A stretch of DNA of 12,054 nucleotides from Bacillota bacterium (GTDB lineage Bacteria; Bacillota; Clostridia; Peptostreptococcales; Anaerovoracaceae), in NCBI GenBank assembly GCA_017431395.1, contig JAFRLD010000157.1:1-12054 (forward strand). The letters are read 5' to 3'. The notes under the pieces are model-generated. The model was not told the origin of the DNA, made no database searches, and was given only the letters and a program-made list of their open reading frames with translations. The first letter of the stretch is position 1; the number at the start of each line of letters is the position of its first letter. A program made the translations under genes and the position numbers. This document shows positions 1 to 6,451 of this stretch, in pieces.

Positions 1-180
1 ATGCAGGAGGCCGGTGTCGAAGCTTCGGTCATCGGAGTGATCCGGCCGGAAGAAGACGGGATCCGGATGATCCGGAGGGTGAAGACTTGCGGCGCCGAAG
101 GCGAAGGACGTATCAGTGTGGCCGTGGATCCGCCTTATGCGGATGAGATCTATAAGGTAGTCGGCCGCGAGAAGGAGTAG
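1..180 (+). CDS. C-terminal fragment of probable AIR synthase-related (HypE/PurM-like) protein
   Basis: An open frame runs in from the left edge and stops with TAG at 178-180, giving 59 residues. The ATG at position 1 is in frame but is probably an internal methionine. The segment near the start (QEAGVEASVIGVI) and the ending DPPYADEIYKVVG resemble the last part of the C-terminal domain of AIR synthase-related/HypE-type ATP-binding proteins. Those proteins often end in a Pro-Pro-x-x-Asp-Glu-x-Tyr-Lys pattern. Full members have about 330 residues, so most of the gene lies outside the window. The stop is 12 bases before the PrsW-like gene, so the two are probably co-transcribed. The family call rests on a short tail only. 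A link to maturation of the hydrogenase encoded 9 kb downstream would be speculation. Confidence 0.5.
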   Translation: MQEAGVEASVIGVIRPEEDGIRMIRRVKTCGAEGEGRISVAVDPPYADEIYKVVGREKE

Positions 181-192
181 AGGAGGTTTATC

Positions 193-1185
193 ATGAGCGG
201 CAATGGACTTGCTATGCTGGCGATACTGCCGGGCATTATCATCATCATATATATCTACAAAAAGGACAAGGTCGAGAAAGAACCGTGGCGGCTGATCCTG
301 AAGCTGATGTTCTTCGGAGCTCTCTCCTGCATCCCGGCATCGTTCATGGAAAGCGTGATCGATGGGGCGATGCCGAATTACCCCGAAGGATCTCTGGCTT
401 ATGCCTTGTCCATGGCGTTCGTTTCGGCAGCATTCTGCGAGGAGCTTTGCAAATACGCGTTCCTGCGGTTTGGCGCCTGGAGGAATCCTGAATTCGGATA
501 CCGGTTTGACGGGATCGTTTATGGCGTTGCGGTCGCGGTCGGATTCGCGATCCTGGAGAATGTCCTGTACGTTACGCAGTACGGTTTTTATACCGGACTG
601 GTCCGGGCGGTCATGGCCGTTCCGCTGCATGCGTTCTGCGGCGTGTTCATGGGGATCTTCTTCGGCGCAGCCAAACAGGCTCAGGTCAAGGGCAAGGGAA
701 CGCTGAAGTTCACCCTGCTCGCCCTGATCGTTCCGATGGTGATCCATGGCATCTATGACACGCTGGCCTTCCTGGGGAATTCCACAGCATCGATCGTGCT
801 GCTCGCCTTCGTCGTGCTCATGTATATCGTTTCTGTGCACTTCATCCGGAAGTTCTCCCGGGATGACTGGAAGTCTGGGTTCTATCCGGAGACGCAGCCG
901 CTTTCGGGCGCCGGCGGGGCCGGCCAGGAAGGACCTCAGGGGGCAGGCTTTGGCGGTCCGCAGGGATTCCAGGGCGCAGGTTTCGGCAGTTCGCAGAGCA
1001 GCCGGCCAAGAGGCGGCTCCCGGCAGGCAGGAGCCGGATTCCGGGCGTATCCCGGACAGATCCAGGATGGCAAGATCATTTTGCTTTGTCCTCAGTGTCA
1101 CGGAGGCCTTCGCGTGCCGGTCGGCATGGGAAGGGTCAGAGTCCGCTGTCCGCATTGCGGCCGGGAATTCACGGAGCTGACATAA
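193..1185 (+). CDS. prsW: PrsW family intramembrane metalloprotease-like protein with C-terminal zinc ribbon
   Basis: A 330-residue membrane protein. The PrsW/CPBP-like motifs appear in order: EELCK with Glu83-Glu84 and Lys87, the LEN motif with Glu122-Asn123, His146 in a helix (HAFCG), and HGIYD with His185 and Asp189. These polar residues sit in hydrophobic helices and are the expected active-site elements of the PrsW family, which in Bacillus subtilis cleaves the anti-sigma factor RsiW. Helices cover roughly residues 5-22, 36-52, 68-90, 106-127, 135-160, 172-192 and 198-216. The hydrophobic part ends near 220. A glycine/glutamine-rich stretch (about 238-285) follows, then a CPxC...CPxC zinc ribbon (Cys299, 302, 319, 322). 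Classical PrsW is about 220 residues, so the last 110 are an addition. An AGGAGG at 181-186 fixes the start. The substrate is unknown, and no sigma/anti-sigma pair is visible nearby. Confidence 0.85.
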   Translation: MSGNGLAMLAILPGIIIIIYIYKKDKVEKEPWRLILKLMFFGALSCIPASFMESVIDGAMPNYPEGSLAYALSMAFVSAAFCEELCKYAFLRFGAWRNPEFGYRFDGIVYGVAVAVGFAILENVLYVTQYGFYTGLVRAVMAVPLHAFCGVFMGIFFGAAKQAQVKGKGTLKFTLLALIVPMVIHGIYDTLAFLGNSTASIVLLAFVVLMYIVSVHFIRKFSRDDWKSGFYPETQPLSGAGGAGQEGPQGAGFGGPQGFQGAGFGSSQSSRPRGGSRQAGAGFRAYPGQIQDGKIILLCPQCHGGLRVPVGMGRVRVRCPHCGREFTELT

Positions 1186-1204
1186 AGCGCGTCAGGGATT
1201 GACC

Positions 1205-1233
1205 TTGACGATAGAAGGGAAAAATACTATAAT
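1205..1233 (+). promoter_or_regulatory. Promoter of the SRP RNA gene
   Basis: A -35 box TTGACG (1205-1210) and a perfect -10 box TATAAT (1228-1233) are separated by 17 bases, the ideal sigma-A spacing. Transcription should start near 1240, just before the closing stem of the SRP RNA. An inverted repeat (1190-1197 with 1203-1210, one G-T pair) overlaps the -35 box. Confidence 0.85.
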
Positions 1234-1245
1234 AGACGAGCGTTG

Positions 1246-1402
1246 AATTGCCCTTTGATGGTTCCGCGAGGCTGGGTCTGGGTCCTGCGCAATAGGACAC
1301 CGTGAACCTTGTCAGGTCCGGAAGGAAGCAGCAATAAGCGGAAGCTCTTATGTGCCGCAGATAAGCCTTCTCCTAGTCCTGCGGAGCTTTCAAAGGGCAA
1401 TT
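1246..1402 (+). ncRNA. ffs: Signal recognition particle RNA (4.5S-like)
   Basis: The highly conserved SRP domain IV core is present: GTCAGGTCCGGAAGGAAGC begins at 1311, with the GGAA tetraloop at 1320-1323 closed by C1319 and G1324. The ends form a perfect 13-bp stem (1246-1258 with 1390-1402). This continues into a second long helix that pairs the region from about 1260 with the region ending near 1387, using several G-U pairs. The whole RNA therefore folds as one long hairpin. The RNA binds Ffh to form the signal recognition particle, which targets nascent membrane proteins. At about 157 nt it is longer than the E. coli 4.5S RNA (114 nt) and shorter than the about 270-nt Bacillus form, and I see no Alu-type 5' domain. 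The position just upstream of dnaX is typical of Bacillota. Exact ends are inferred from pairing and promoter position. Confidence 0.93.
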
Positions 1403-1414
1403 TCGATTTTCAGG

Positions 1415-1433
1415 GCAGGAGGATCCTGCTTTT
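1415..1433 (+). terminator. Probable terminator of the SRP RNA gene
   Basis: A 6-bp perfect stem (GCAGGA 1415-1420 with TCCTGC 1424-1429) and a 3-base loop are followed by TTTT (1430-1433). The U-tract is short, so some read-through into dnaX is likely. No separate good promoter for dnaX is visible. Confidence 0.55.
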
Positions 1434-1436
1434 CGG

Positions 1437-1455
1437 GGCAGGGTGACCTGCCTTT
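1437..1455 (+). terminator. Second hairpin before dnaX, possible backup terminator or leader hairpin
   Basis: GGCAGG (1437-1442) pairs perfectly with CCTGCC (1447-1452) around a GTGA loop and is followed by TTT. It sits directly behind the first hairpin and about 20 bases before the dnaX start. It could back up termination or lie in the dnaX leader. Confidence 0.35.
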
Positions 1456-1475
1456 GTGATAGAGGGACGAAGATC

Positions 1476-3308
1476 ATGTATACGGCATTGTACCGGGCAT
1501 ACCGGCCGGAAGTGTTCGAAGAACTGCTCGGCCAGGAACACATCACGAAGATCCTTAGAAACCAGATCGCCTCCGGCACCACCAGCCATGCGTATCTGTT
1601 CTGTGGTACGCGCGGAACGGGCAAGACGACGACGGCAAGACTGCTGGCGAAGGGACTCAACTGCCTTCATGAGGGGGAACGTCCCTGCGGTAAATGTGCT
1701 TCCTGCCAGGCGATAAAAGACGGCAGCTTCCTGGATGTCGTTGAGATAGATGCGGCCTCCAACCGGGGCATCGATGATATCCGGCAGCTCAGGGACAGTG
1801 TGAACTATCCGCCTGTGATCGGAAGAAACAAAGTGTATATCATCGACGAAGTCCACATGCTGTCGACCGAGGCTTTTAACGCGCTGCTAAAGACGCTGGA
1901 GGAGCCACCCGAGTATGTGACATTCATTCTGGCGACGACCGAGCCGAGAAAGCTCCCGGCGACGATCCTATCCAGATGTCTGCGCCTGGATTTCAAACGG
2001 ATCCCTGAAACCGTGCTGATCGAGGGCATGAAACGGATCTGCGGCGAGATCGGCATCGAGGTCACAGAGCCGGCGCTCCGGATCATTGCCGCGAATGCGG
2101 ATGGTTCCGTTCGGGACGGGCTGAGCATTCTGGACCAGTGCATCTCCGGAGGAGATCGGACGGTCGATGCGGAGCAGGTACTCGACTTTCTCGGTGCGTC
2201 CGGAGAGGCGGTATTCGTGGAGCTGACCGACCTGGTCAGAAAACGCAGGACGGCGGAAGCGATCGAGTATCTGGCACAGGTGCTGGCGGACGGTAAGGAT
2301 GTGCGGCAGCTGATCCGGGACTGGATCAGTCACTACCGGAACCTGATGATGACGAAGTTCCTTCGGGATCCGCAGGCTGTGATCAACCTGTCGGTCGAGA
2401 ATATCGACCGGATCCGGGAGCAGAGCTCCGTGATGGAGTTGGAGGATATCAACCGGGGGATCCTGGAGCTTTCGAAGACTTCGGATGCGGCCAGATGGTC
2501 GAGCCAGCCGAGGATCCTGCTGGAGGTCTGCATCGTGAATCTGTGCCAGGGGGCAGGGATGCTCCCGCAGGGAGTACCGGCCCGCAGGCCGGAGCCCGCA
2601 GTCCCCGCGAAAACGAAAAAACCTTCCGAGGCGAAGAAGCCTCCGAAGAGGGAGAGAGCTCCGCAGGAGGAGAGGCTGCCTGAGACGGAGGAACTTCCGG
2701 AGGCGGAAGATGCCAGAGAAGCGGAGGACACCCTCAGATCACTGGATGCTTTGATCGCTGCGGCAGAAGGAAAGAAGGAAAGTATGCCGGAGGAAGCCCC
2801 GCCGGAGTATTATGAGGATCTGGCGGAATCCGGACCGGCTGCCGGGCAGGCGGGACCTGAAGGTGCGGATCCGCTGGATGGAGCTGGTTCGCTGGATGGG
2901 CCGGGTCAGAAGGAAGGCCCGGGACAGGCGGAGAGCTTCGCAGGTACGGACCAGACGGAGAACTTAACAGGTGCGGACCAACAGGAAAGCGCTGGAGACC
3001 TGCTCGCTTTGTGGGACAAGGTCTTCGCAGATGGGGAGCACGAGAAAGGGAGCATCTATCTGATCCGCAAAGGCGGCATGCTGACGGATATGGACGAGTA
3101 TTCCTTCACGGTCACCGTCCGAAACGATATGACGCGGCGCCAAACCGAACGCAGCCGGGCGCTGCTGGAGGAACTGATGGAGTTTCATACCGGGAAACGA
3201 CGGACGATGAGAGTCGTGATCAACGAGTCCCCCGGCAAGGAGATCTCCGTAGAGGAGGCGGCGGCGAGAGCATCAGACGTGTTGGGCGTGAAAGTAGGGA
3301 TCGAATAA
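1476..3308 (+). CDS. dnaX: DNA polymerase III subunit gamma/tau
   Basis: A 610-residue clamp-loader ATPase that opens and loads the sliding clamp at the replication fork. Seen in order: Walker A GTRGTGKTT (44-52, Lys50), zinc module Cys63, Cys71, Cys74, Cys77, Walker B IIDEVH (122-127), the SRC motif (166-168, arginine finger Arg167) and sensor 2 near Arg213. The collar domain ends near residue 360. A low-complexity linker rich in Glu, Pro, Lys and Gly follows (about 366-506), then a tau-like C-terminal domain (507-610). The start is placed at ATG 1476 because MYTALYRAYRP matches the usual N-terminus and a GAGGGA site lies 9 bases upstream. The frame is open back to a GTG at 1443, but that adds 11 residues unlike the family. 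dnaX is followed closely by ybaB and recR, the conserved Bacillota order. CGG is a frequent arginine codon here, unlike in the downstream hydrogenase genes. Confidence 0.97.
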   Translation: MYTALYRAYRPEVFEELLGQEHITKILRNQIASGTTSHAYLFCGTRGTGKTTTARLLAKGLNCLHEGERPCGKCASCQAIKDGSFLDVVEIDAASNRGIDDIRQLRDSVNYPPVIGRNKVYIIDEVHMLSTEAFNALLKTLEEPPEYVTFILATTEPRKLPATILSRCLRLDFKRIPETVLIEGMKRICGEIGIEVTEPALRIIAANADGSVRDGLSILDQCISGGDRTVDAEQVLDFLGASGEAVFVELTDLVRKRRTAEAIEYLAQVLADGKDVRQLIRDWISHYRNLMMTKFLRDPQAVINLSVENIDRIREQSSVMELEDINRGILELSKTSDAARWSSQPRILLEVCIVNLCQGAGMLPQGVPARRPEPAVPAKTKKPSEAKKPPKRERAPQEERLPETEELPEAEDAREAEDTLRSLDALIAAAEGKKESMPEEAPPEYYEDLAESGPAAGQAGPEGADPLDGAGSLDGPGQKEGPGQAESFAGTDQTENLTGADQQESAGDLLALWDKVFADGEHEKGSIYLIRKGGMLTDMDEYSFTVTVRNDMTRRQTERSRALLEELMEFHTGKRRTMRVVINESPGKEISVEEAAARASDVLGVKVGIE

Positions 3309-3309
3309 A

Positions 3310-3328
3310 GGCCGAGGGAACATCGGCC
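3310..3328 (+). other. Small hairpin between dnaX and ybaB
   Basis: GGCCGA (3310-3315) pairs perfectly with TCGGCC (3323-3328) around a 7-base loop, starting two bases after the dnaX stop. There is no T-tract, so it is not a standard terminator. It might stabilise the 3' end of the dnaX part of the message or act as a spacer. Confidence 0.35.
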
Positions 3329-3353
3329 GGATGAATATAGACAGGAGGAAACT

Positions 3354-3713
3354 ATGGGAAAAGGAATGAGAGCCGGCAAGAAGCCGAAGAAGCAGGGAGC
3401 CGGCGGCGGCAATATGCAGCAGCAGATGGCTCAGATGCAGGCGATGCAGAGAGAGATGGACAAAGTCCAGGCAGAGATCGATGAGATGGAAGCGTCGGCT
3501 ACCGCAGGAGGCGGTGCCGTCACCGTGACCGTCAGCGGCAAGAAAGAGATCAAAGACCTGCAGATCAAGCCGGAAGTCTGTGATCCGGACGATGTGGAAA
3601 TGCTCCAGGATCTCGTGATCGCTGCAGTGAATGAAGCGCTGCGCCAGATGGAGGAGATCTCCCAGGCGGAGATGAGCAAGTTCACGTCCGGCCTTGGTAT
3701 CCCGGGACTCTAA
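3354..3713 (+). CDS. ybaB: YbaB/EbfC family nucleoid-associated protein
   Basis: A 119-residue protein of the YbaB/EbfC family, small dimeric DNA-binding proteins associated with the nucleoid. After a basic Gly/Lys-rich start (residues 2-20), a Gln/Met-rich stretch leads into a helix carrying the alternating pattern QREMDKVQAEIDEMEASAT. Then come the typical beta strands (GGGAVTVTVSGKKEIKDLQI) and the conserved segment EVCDPDDVEMLQDLVIAAVNEAL, followed by a helix and an ending close to GLGIPGL, as in other members. Usual length is 100-115, so the N-terminus is slightly extended and more basic. AGGAGG at 3343-3348 sets the start. The location between dnaX and recR is the standard arrangement. 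Its role in replication or repair is suggested by this linkage but is not proven for the family. Confidence 0.95.
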   Translation: MGKGMRAGKKPKKQGAGGGNMQQQMAQMQAMQREMDKVQAEIDEMEASATAGGGAVTVTVSGKKEIKDLQIKPEVCDPDDVEMLQDLVIAAVNEALRQMEEISQAEMSKFTSGLGIPGL

Positions 3714-3731
3714 AATAAGGCGGGATAGACG

Positions 3732-4337
3732 GTGAGTACGAAATACTACGCGAAGCCGCTGAACCGGCTGATCGGGGAGCTCTCCCGGCTTCCCGGCATC
3801 GGCGGTAAGACCGCGCAGCGCCTGGCTTTTCACATCCTCTCCATGGAGGACAGGGAGGCGTTCGGCCTGGCGGATGCCATCCGGGACGCGAAGCAGTCTA
3901 TGAAATACTGCAGTATCTGCGGTAATCTGACGGATGAGGACCCGTGCAGCATTTGCAGGGACGAGAGCAGAGACCGCAGCATCATTTGCGTGGTCGAAAG
4001 TCCGAAGGATGTGATCGCCATGGAGAAGATCCGGGAGTTCCGGGGGCAGTACCACGTCCTTCATGGGGCGATTTCCCCGATGGACGGCATCGGGCCGGAG
4101 GATATCAATCTAAAAAGCCTGATCACCAGGCTGCAGGATGAAACGGTGCAGGAGCTGATCATTGCCACGAATCCGACCATCGAAGGAGAGGCCACGGCAA
4201 TGTACATCGCCCGGCTCATCAAACCCAGCGGGATCAAGGTGACCAGGATCGCCCACGGGATCCCGGTCGGCGGAGATCTGGAATACGCCGATGAGGTGAC
4301 CCTGCTCAAGGCCATGGAAGGCCGTCGTGAGCTGTAG
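3732..4337 (+). CDS. recR: Recombination mediator protein RecR
   Basis: A 201-residue protein of normal family length. RecR forms a ring-like clamp and, with RecO (and RecF), helps load RecA onto single-stranded DNA during gap repair. Visible parts are the helix-hairpin-helix [17 protein letters not shown] (18-33), a C4 zinc finger with Cys60, Cys63, Cys72 and Cys75, and a TOPRIM domain (about 83-178) with the conserved Glu89 in VVESPKD. The signatures [11 protein letters not shown] (146-156) and [17 protein letters not shown] (175-191) follow. The start is a GTG at 3732 with a modest AAGGCGG site about 8 bases upstream. This gives the expected N-terminus, with a Tyr-Tyr-x-x-Pro-Leu segment just before the first helix. 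It lies 18 bases after ybaB, so translation is probably linked within the dnaX-ybaB-recR operon. Confidence 0.97.
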   Translation: MSTKYYAKPLNRLIGELSRLPGIGGKTAQRLAFHILSMEDREAFGLADAIRDAKQSMKYCSICGNLTDEDPCSICRDESRDRSIICVVESPKDVIAMEKIREFRGQYHVLHGAISPMDGIGPEDINLKSLITRLQDETVQELIIATNPTIEGEATAMYIARLIKPSGIKVTRIAHGIPVGGDLEYADEVTLLKAMEGRREL

Positions 4338-4356
4338 GACAGCGGCATGTTTTTTG

Positions 4357-4378
4357 CCTGCATGGATATAAATGCAGG
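4357..4378 (+). other. Hairpin downstream of recR
   Basis: CCTGCAT (4357-4363) and ATGCAGG (4372-4378) form a perfect 7-bp stem with an 8-base AT-rich loop. A run of six T lies before the hairpin (4350-4355), not after it, so it is not a + strand terminator. On the other strand the hairpin would be followed by A's then, so it does not serve there either. It may be an mRNA processing or stability element between recR and the next small gene. Confidence 0.3.
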
Positions 4379-4426
4379 AGTATGTATCTATCTATGAGCA
4401 GATGATTCTATCGAGGAGGAAGACAA

Positions 4427-4627
4427 GTGTCAGAGTTCATGCGAACCCTTGAAGCGATCGGCAGTGATCCTACGGTGATGAAATGGTCCGGGGCGGTCGT
4501 CCTGGCGTTTCTTGGATTCGGGTTCATGCGAGTGCGCAGGCACTCGGTAAAGAGCAGTATTGCCTTCGGCGGCGGGATCCTAGGAACGATCATCGTCCTG
4601 AGTCTGATCAAATACCTTCTTTTCTGA
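4427..4627 (+). CDS. Small two-helix membrane protein, function unknown
   Basis: A 66-residue protein starting at GTG 4427, with a strong AGGAGG at 4414-4419 seven bases upstream. An ATG four codons later is possible but has worse spacing. Two hydrophobic segments (about 18-34 and 45-65) are joined by a basic turn (RVRRHSVKS, 35-43), which suggests a hairpin with the loop on the cytoplasmic side. It follows recR by 89 bases and may be the last gene of the dnaX operon. In Bacillus the recR neighbourhood carries yaaL and bofA, and BofA is also a small membrane protein, but I cannot see BofA sequence features here. I do not recognise the family. The good ribosome site, compact hydrophobic composition and conserved-type location argue that it is a real gene. 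Confidence 0.7.
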   Translation: MSEFMRTLEAIGSDPTVMKWSGAVVLAFLGFGFMRVRRHSVKSSIAFGGGILGTIIVLSLIKYLLF

Positions 4628-4628
4628 A

Positions 4629-4672
4629 TGCGTGCAGGAAAAAGCCGGTCTGAATCGCGCAAACATTTTTTT
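4629..4672 (+). terminator. Possible weak terminator of the dnaX-recR cluster
   Basis: TGCGTG (4629-4634) can pair with CGCGCA (4656-4661, one G-U pair) across a loop of about 21 bases. Four bases later comes a run of seven T (4666-4672). The long loop makes it weak, but the U-tract is good and it sits directly after the 66-codon gene. Confidence 0.35.
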
Positions 4673-4713
4673 ACAAATAACAAAAAAATACCCACAAAAA
4701 GCATACTTATTCG

Positions 4714-4742
4714 TTGACGTTAGGCAAATAGGCGAATATAAT
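4714..4742 (+). promoter_or_regulatory. Promoter of the first permease gene
   Basis: TTGACG (4714-4719) and TATAAT (4737-4742) are separated by 17 bases. Both boxes and the spacing are the same as in the SRP RNA promoter. Transcription should start around 4749, leaving an AT-rich leader of about 65 bases before the permease start. Confidence 0.85.
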
Positions 4743-4743
4743 T

Positions 4744-4758
4744 AATTGTCTGAAAAAT
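4744..4758 (+). promoter_or_regulatory. Candidate CodY box at the first permease promoter
   Basis: AATTGTCTGAAAAAT matches the published CodY consensus AATTTTCWGAAAATT at 13 of 15 positions. It begins one base after the -10 box and spans the expected start of transcription, so a bound protein would block RNA polymerase. CodY represses amino-acid uptake genes in Bacillota when branched-chain amino acids and GTP are plentiful, which suits an amino-acid permease. Presence of codY in this genome is not known from the window. Confidence 0.5.
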
Positions 4759-4814
4759 TATTCATCGTGCAATTATTATTCGTTATTATCTTAACTTGCT
4801 TTTAGGAGGAATCT

Positions 4815-6428
4815 ATGGACGAAGAGAAAAAGGCAGTAGTTGCTGCCGAAGAGGGTTCACAGGATCTAAAACGAGGTATTGCCGAATGGCAGGTCGCCTT
4901 CATCGGCCTGGGCGGCGTTATCGGATCCTGCTACTTCCTGGGCGTAGGCTGGGACATCGAAGTTATGGGTCCTGGTGTATTCTGGGCGTTCCTGCTGGTA
5001 GGAGTCATCGTATTTGGACTGATGATCTCTTATGCGGAGCTTCTGGTAAACCTGCCGCGTTCCGGATCATTTATTGCTTACACTAACGAATTCCTTGGAC
5101 CGACGGTATCCACTGGATTCGGCTGGGCCTTCTGGTTCAACTGGGTCTGCTATGTACCGTCTGAGGCGATCGCTGTATCCGCAGCGTTACAGGCGATCAC
5201 CGGCATCACGAGTACCGTGGCGTATATCGCTTTCGCGGTCGGAACTATGATAGCGCTGACCTTGATCAACTGCTTCGCGGTCGATATCTTCGCGAAGATC
5301 GAGTCCGGTCTGGCCATTACTAAAGTTATCATCCTTATTATCTTCATCCTGCTTGGCCTTGGAATCTGGGTCGGCTTCTGGGGAAGCCCGACAGGCGAAC
5401 TGGCAGCCTATGACATCACAGAAGGATTCAAGGGAGCAGGCATCAACTTCCAGCCTGAATACAGTGTATTCGACAACTGGTTCCCGCACGGCATCCTGAT
5501 CATTTCTGTCATGATGGTCGTCGTACTCGTTACCATGCAGGGTACCGAGATCGTCGGTCTGGCGGCAGCAGAGTCGAAGAACCCGGATGTGGCAGTACCG
5601 AAGGCCTGCAGAAGCGTCGTCTATCGTATCGTCGCTCTGTATCTGGCACCGATCCTGCTGGTCATCCTGATCTACCCGACCGCACTGGCAGACGATGTGA
5701 CACCAGTCTTTGCAGAAGTCGCGAGAGACTATGGACTGACACCATTCTTCTATATCTTCTGCGCGGTCGTCATGGTAGCTGCGTTCTCCTGCGGTAATAC
5801 CGGATTCTACGGAACAGTTCGTGCGATGTATGGACTGTCCACCGAAGGTCTGGCGCCGAAGTTCCTGAGCCACCTGTCCAAGAACCAGGCACCGAGAAAC
5901 GCGGTCATCTTCACCATGGCGTTCATGTGGATCGTACTGATCACCGGTCTCGTATCCGAGGTCACAGGTGCTCTGTCCGACCTGTACGGATCTCTGCTGT
6001 GCATGTCCGGATTCACCGGTACACTGGCCTGGGTCGGAATCATCGCATCCCAGAAGAGAATGCGTACCAGACTTAAGAGAAATGGTTACGATCCTGACAA
6101 GTGCCTGAAAGCACGTGTCAAACCGGCACTTAGCTGGGTACCCTGGTTCGCTCTCATTGCTCAGATCATCTGCCTGATCATGCTGGCCTTCGCAACACCG
6201 GTCGAGAAAGCTTACATCGCGGGTATGGAGGCTAAGGGCTTGGAACCGGATATCGCAGTCGGTGACACCGGTGGCGGACTCGTCATCTTCATCATTGCGA
6301 CATCGGCGATCGTTATCCCGATGATCGTTTACCAGATCCTGAACAAGATGGGCAAGGTCGGACATATCGCCACACTGCATGGCGATGAGAAGACATTCGA
6401 AGAAGCTTTCCCGCCAATCAATAAGTAA
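4815..6428 (+). CDS. APC superfamily amino acid permease (AAT-like)
   Basis: A 537-residue membrane transporter with about 12 hydrophobic helices, probably importing an amino acid by proton symport across the cytoplasmic membrane. The first helix carries the broken glycine motif GLGGVIGSCYFLG (31-43), close to the Leu-Gly-Gly-x-Ile-Gly-x-Gly-x-Phe pattern of the AAT branch. The segments YAELLVNLPRSGSFIAYTNE (73-92) and TMQGTEIVGLAAAESKNP (240-257, with Glu245 and Glu253) also match AAT-type permeases. The soluble N-terminus (1-24) is charged, and the C-terminal tail after about 510 is hydrophilic. Length is somewhat above the usual 450-480. AGGAGG at 4804-4809 sets the start. The gene has its own promoter, a CodY-like site and a strong terminator, so it is a single-gene unit. 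Arginine codons are CGT and AGA with no CGG noticed, which hints at high expression. The substrate cannot be read from sequence. Confidence 0.92.
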   Translation: MDEEKKAVVAAEEGSQDLKRGIAEWQVAFIGLGGVIGSCYFLGVGWDIEVMGPGVFWAFLLVGVIVFGLMISYAELLVNLPRSGSFIAYTNEFLGPTVSTGFGWAFWFNWVCYVPSEAIAVSAALQAITGITSTVAYIAFAVGTMIALTLINCFAVDIFAKIESGLAITKVIILIIFILLGLGIWVGFWGSPTGELAAYDITEGFKGAGINFQPEYSVFDNWFPHGILIISVMMVVVLVTMQGTEIVGLAAAESKNPDVAVPKACRSVVYRIVALYLAPILLVILIYPTALADDVTPVFAEVARDYGLTPFFYIFCAVVMVAAFSCGNTGFYGTVRAMYGLSTEGLAPKFLSHLSKNQAPRNAVIFTMAFMWIVLITGLVSEVTGALSDLYGSLLCMSGFTGTLAWVGIIASQKRMRTRLKRNGYDPDKCLKARVKPALSWVPWFALIAQIICLIMLAFATPVEKAYIAGMEAKGLEPDIAVGDTGGGLVIFIIATSAIVIPMIVYQILNKMGKVGHIATLHGDEKTFEEAFPPINK

Positions 6429-6451
6429 TCGATGAATAATTGACCTTGAAG

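Noticed and set aside
1443..1475. Earlier GTG start for dnaX at 1443.
   Set aside because: It would add 11 residues (MTCLCDRGTKI) not found in the family, lies inside a terminator-like hairpin, and ATG 1476 has a ribosome site at the right distance.
2615..2683. Run of six A in dnaX (2616-2621) as a frameshift or slippage site making a short gamma form; the -1 frame stops at 2683.
   Set aside because: The heptamer is G AAA AAA, not the known A AAA AAG type, no Shine-Dalgarno-like stimulator or clear stem-loop was identified, and six A is short for transcriptional slippage.
3273..4064. Minus-strand open frame of 263 codons opposite ybaB and recR.
   Set aside because: It crosses two well-supported genes and their spacer, has a His/Leu/Asp-rich unnatural composition and no supporting signals.
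5187..6380. Long minus-strand open frame (397 codons) opposite the first permease.
   Set aside because: Same reason: composition is the antisense shadow of a membrane protein, with no domain or initiation signal.
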